In this document: positions 5,289 through 6,869 of the stretch, piece after piece
How positions within the stretch are numbered: the first letter of the stretch is position 1
Layout of the letters: each line of letters starts with the position of its first letter
Assembly (NCBI GenBank): GCA_045656625.1
Contig: JAZORL010000070.1
Coordinates: 1 to 6,869, forward strand
Direction: 5' to 3'
DNA from: Scatosoma sp045656625
Lineage (GTDB): Bacteria; Bacillota; Clostridia; Christensenellales; Borkfalkiaceae
DNA length: 6,869 nt
Program-made: the position numbers and the translations under genes
The notes under the pieces: generated by a model
Told to the model about the DNA's origin: nothing
Database searches by the model: none
The model's input: only the letters and a program-made list of their open reading frames with translations

Positions 5289-6248
5289 ATGAAATACATT
5301 GAATTGACCATTCATACGACGACGGAAGCGAGTGAAATCATTTCCGATATTATGTGGCAATATACCGATTACGGCGTGACGATTTGCGATCGCGCGGACA
5401 TCATTGCTTTGCAAACGGCGAAGGAATCCACTTTTTGGGATTATATGGACGACGAATTGGAAGAAGGCTTGCTTTCGGAAAAACCCTCGGACGTACTCGT
5501 AAAATGCTACGTCGCCGAGGACGTTGCCAAGGAAGTTTTGCCTGCGATTTTGAAGGACGTTGCGGACGCCAAAGAGCGTAGCGAAGGCTTTATCCCGTTT
5601 GGTACGTTGGAAGACACCAAGCGCACGGTAGACGGCGACGATTGGATTGACGTTTGGAAAAAGCATTTCCGTCCCATTCATCTCGGCTCGATTGTGGTCG
5701 TACCCGAATGGATTGAATACGCACCTGCCCCCCACGAACACGTGGTTTTGCTCGATTCCAATATGGCGTTTGGGACGGGCGAGCATGAAACGACGTCGAT
5801 GTGCGTGGAGTTGATGCAGGAATACATCACGCCTGAATCGGTGTGTATTGACGTTGGCTGCGGCAGCGGCATTTTGGGGATTTCCGCCATCAAGCTCGGC
5901 GCGGCAAAAGCGTATTTGACGGATATCGATCCCATTGCGGTGGAAAGCTCGTTGCACAATAGCGAGCTGAACGGCGTTGCGCAAAAGACGGTGGTCGCGC
6001 ACTCTAACCTTTTGGAAAATACCGACGTGCAAGGGGATATTATGATGGCGAACATCACGGGCGAGGTTTTGAAGATGCTCGCGCCGTCCATCCCGAAGAA
6101 TTTGAAAAAGGACGGCGTACTCATTTTAAGCGGTATCATTGAAAGTCGTTTGGAAATGGTCAAGGCGGCGTATGAGGCGGTCGGTATGCAGGTCGTATTT
6201 GAACGGCGCAAGGGGGAGTGGTTCGCTCTTGTCTTAAAGCATAATTGA
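5289..6248 (+). CDS. prmA: Ribosomal protein L11 methyltransferase PrmA
   Basis: PrmA is a cytosolic S-adenosylmethionine-dependent enzyme that trimethylates amino groups of ribosomal protein L11. The 319 residues are a normal family length. The N-terminal substrate-recognition domain starts MKYIELTIHT. The linker region carries the PrmA signature FGTGEHETT (161-169). A Rossmann-fold methyltransferase domain follows, with the cofactor-binding motif DVGCGSG (188-194), the acidic TDIDP stretch after it, and the conserved Asn255 in MANITGEVL, equivalent to NIL in other PrmA proteins. In most Firmicutes prmA directly follows dnaJ in the heat-shock operon. Here it lies beyond the araC-fucI insert and has its own extended -10 promoter. 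rsmE begins 51 bases downstream on the same strand and is probably co-transcribed, as no clear promoter or terminator separates them. Confidence 0.96.
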   Translation: MKYIELTIHTTTEASEIISDIMWQYTDYGVTICDRADIIALQTAKESTFWDYMDDELEEGLLSEKPSDVLVKCYVAEDVAKEVLPAILKDVADAKERSEGFIPFGTLEDTKRTVDGDDWIDVWKKHFRPIHLGSIVVVPEWIEYAPAPHEHVVLLDSNMAFGTGEHETTSMCVELMQEYITPESVCIDVGCGSGILGISAIKLGAAKAYLTDIDPIAVESSLHNSELNGVAQKTVVAHSNLLENTDVQGDIMMANITGEVLKMLAPSIPKNLKKDGVLILSGIIESRLEMVKAAYEAVGMQVVFERRKGEWFALVLKHN

Positions 6249-6288
6249 TCGATTGTATAAATAGGCGAAATTAAAGTATTAACGTGAA

Positions 6289-6293
6289 AAGGA
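6289..6293 (+). promoter_or_regulatory. Ribosome binding site of rsmE
   Basis: AAGGA (6289-6293) lies six bases before the ATG at 6300 and supports that start. The 51-base spacer from the prmA stop contains no convincing hairpin terminator. Confidence 0.8.
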
Positions 6294-6299
6294 ACTACC

Positions 6300-6869
6300 A
6301 TGTCTGCATTGAAACGTTTTTTTGTGGAAGAAGTACATCAAGAAACCGAGCTTATCGGGGAAGAATTTGAGCACGCAAAGAACGTGCTCCGTCTTGCCGT
6401 GGGCGACGAGGTGATACTCCTTGATAACAGCGGCAAGGAATACACCGCCGTGATTGCGACAGTGGAAAAAAAGCGTATGCTTTTGAACGTCGTGCGTGAA
6501 GAGGTCGGGCAGCGAGAAGCCAAAGCGGACGTTTGCTTGCTGTTTGGATACTTAAAAAATGCGGATAAGAACGAGTTTATCGTGCAAAAAGCGGTGGAGC
6601 TTGGTGTGAAGAAAATCGGCGTGTTCTCGTCCGAGTACTCGTCGGCGTATATGAACGCAAACAAGCTCGAACGCTTGAATAAGATTTCCAAGGAATCGGC
6701 AAAACAATGCTTGCGCGCGGTTGCGCCGAAAGTAGAATATTTCGATTCGCTCGAAAAAGCGCTCGTTTGGGCACAAGGGTATGAAAACAAGCTGTTTGCT
6801 TGCGAGTTTTCCACGGAAAGCAAGTGCGATATTGAAAAATTGCAGGGCAACGCCGCAATCGTCATCGGG
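6300..6869 (+). CDS. rsmE: 16S rRNA (uracil-1498-N3)-methyltransferase RsmE; 3' end outside window
   Basis: RsmE is a SPOUT-class, S-adenosylmethionine-dependent enzyme that methylates N3 of U1498 in 16S rRNA of the small subunit. The 190 residues visible start MSALKRFFVEE. The N-terminal PUA-like RNA-binding domain (about 1-72) carries the conserved H25...VLR (29-31) and a VGDEV turn. The start of the SPOUT domain has the family signature ADKNEFIVQKAVELGV (88-103) and ESAKQCLR (132-139), equivalent to E-A-x-x-Q-S/C-x-R. The frame is open to the last base and stops at IVIG, just where the family's IGPEGG cofactor-binding motif is expected. About 50-60 residues, including the trefoil knot, therefore lie outside, judging from the usual length of roughly 245. 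It follows prmA in the usual Firmicutes order. The assignment is firm, but the catalytic half cannot be checked here. Confidence 0.93.
   Translation, partial: MSALKRFFVEEVHQETELIGEEFEHAKNVLRLAVGDEVILLDNSGKEYTAVIATVEKKRMLLNVVREEVGQREAKADVCLLFGYLKNADKNEFIVQKAVELGVKKIGVFSSEYSSAYMNANKLERLNKISKESAKQCLRAVAPKVEYFDSLEKALVWAQGYENKLFACEFSTESKCDIEKLQGNAAIVIG

Noticed and set aside
5028..6032. Open frame of 334 codons on the minus strand across the fucI end, terminator and prmA
   Set aside because: It is antisense to two well-conserved genes and runs through a terminator and a promoter. Its composition is that of a shadow frame.
6253..6282. Possible promoter TTGTAT / TATTAA between prmA and rsmE
   Set aside because: The -10 box is weak and the spacing is 18 bases. 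The prmA-rsmE gap is short and operon read-through is sufficient.

Overview
The window looks like chromosomal DNA from a Gram-positive-type bacterium, most likely an uncultured member of the Clostridia (Firmicutes/Bacillota). The evidence is the gene order dnaK, dnaJ, (insert), prmA, rsmE, which is the downstream half of the classical Firmicutes heat-shock operon (hrcA-grpE-dnaK-dnaJ-prmA-rsmE). Strong AGGAGG-type ribosome binding sites and sigma-A-like promoters with exact TATAAT boxes agree with this. By eye the GC content is moderate. The genus cannot be read from the window.

Layout. Bases 1-1110 hold the C-terminal 369 residues of the chaperone DnaK, whose 5' part lies outside the window. 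A structured 99-base spacer follows, then complete dnaJ (1210-2352). A 13-bp hairpin with flanking A and T tracts (2351-2390) lies between the convergent genes dnaJ and araC. The minus strand then carries an AraC-family regulator (2420-3256). It is divergent from a complete L-fucose isomerase gene, fucI (3375-5177), across a 118-base region with two overlapping promoters. A strong GC-rich terminator (5194-5225) ends fucI. A separate sigma-A-like promoter then drives prmA (5289-6248, ribosomal protein L11 methyltransferase), followed by rsmE (6300 to the window end, 16S rRNA m3U1498 methyltransferase), which is cut off by the window edge.

How it works together. DnaK and DnaJ are partners in protein folding, and PrmA and RsmE modify the ribosome. 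In many Firmicutes all four are co-transcribed. Here a self-contained sugar module, an AraC regulator plus FucI with its own promoters and terminators, sits between dnaJ and prmA, so the ribosome-modification genes have a promoter of their own. The main points of interest are this split operon, the near-perfect dyad over the face-to-face araC/fucI promoters, and the foldable dnaK-dnaJ spacer. All recognised proteins belong to known families, and I see no sign of a wholly new system. No tRNA, rRNA, CRISPR array, insertion sequence or attachment site was seen, and no gene-free stretch exceeds 120 bases.
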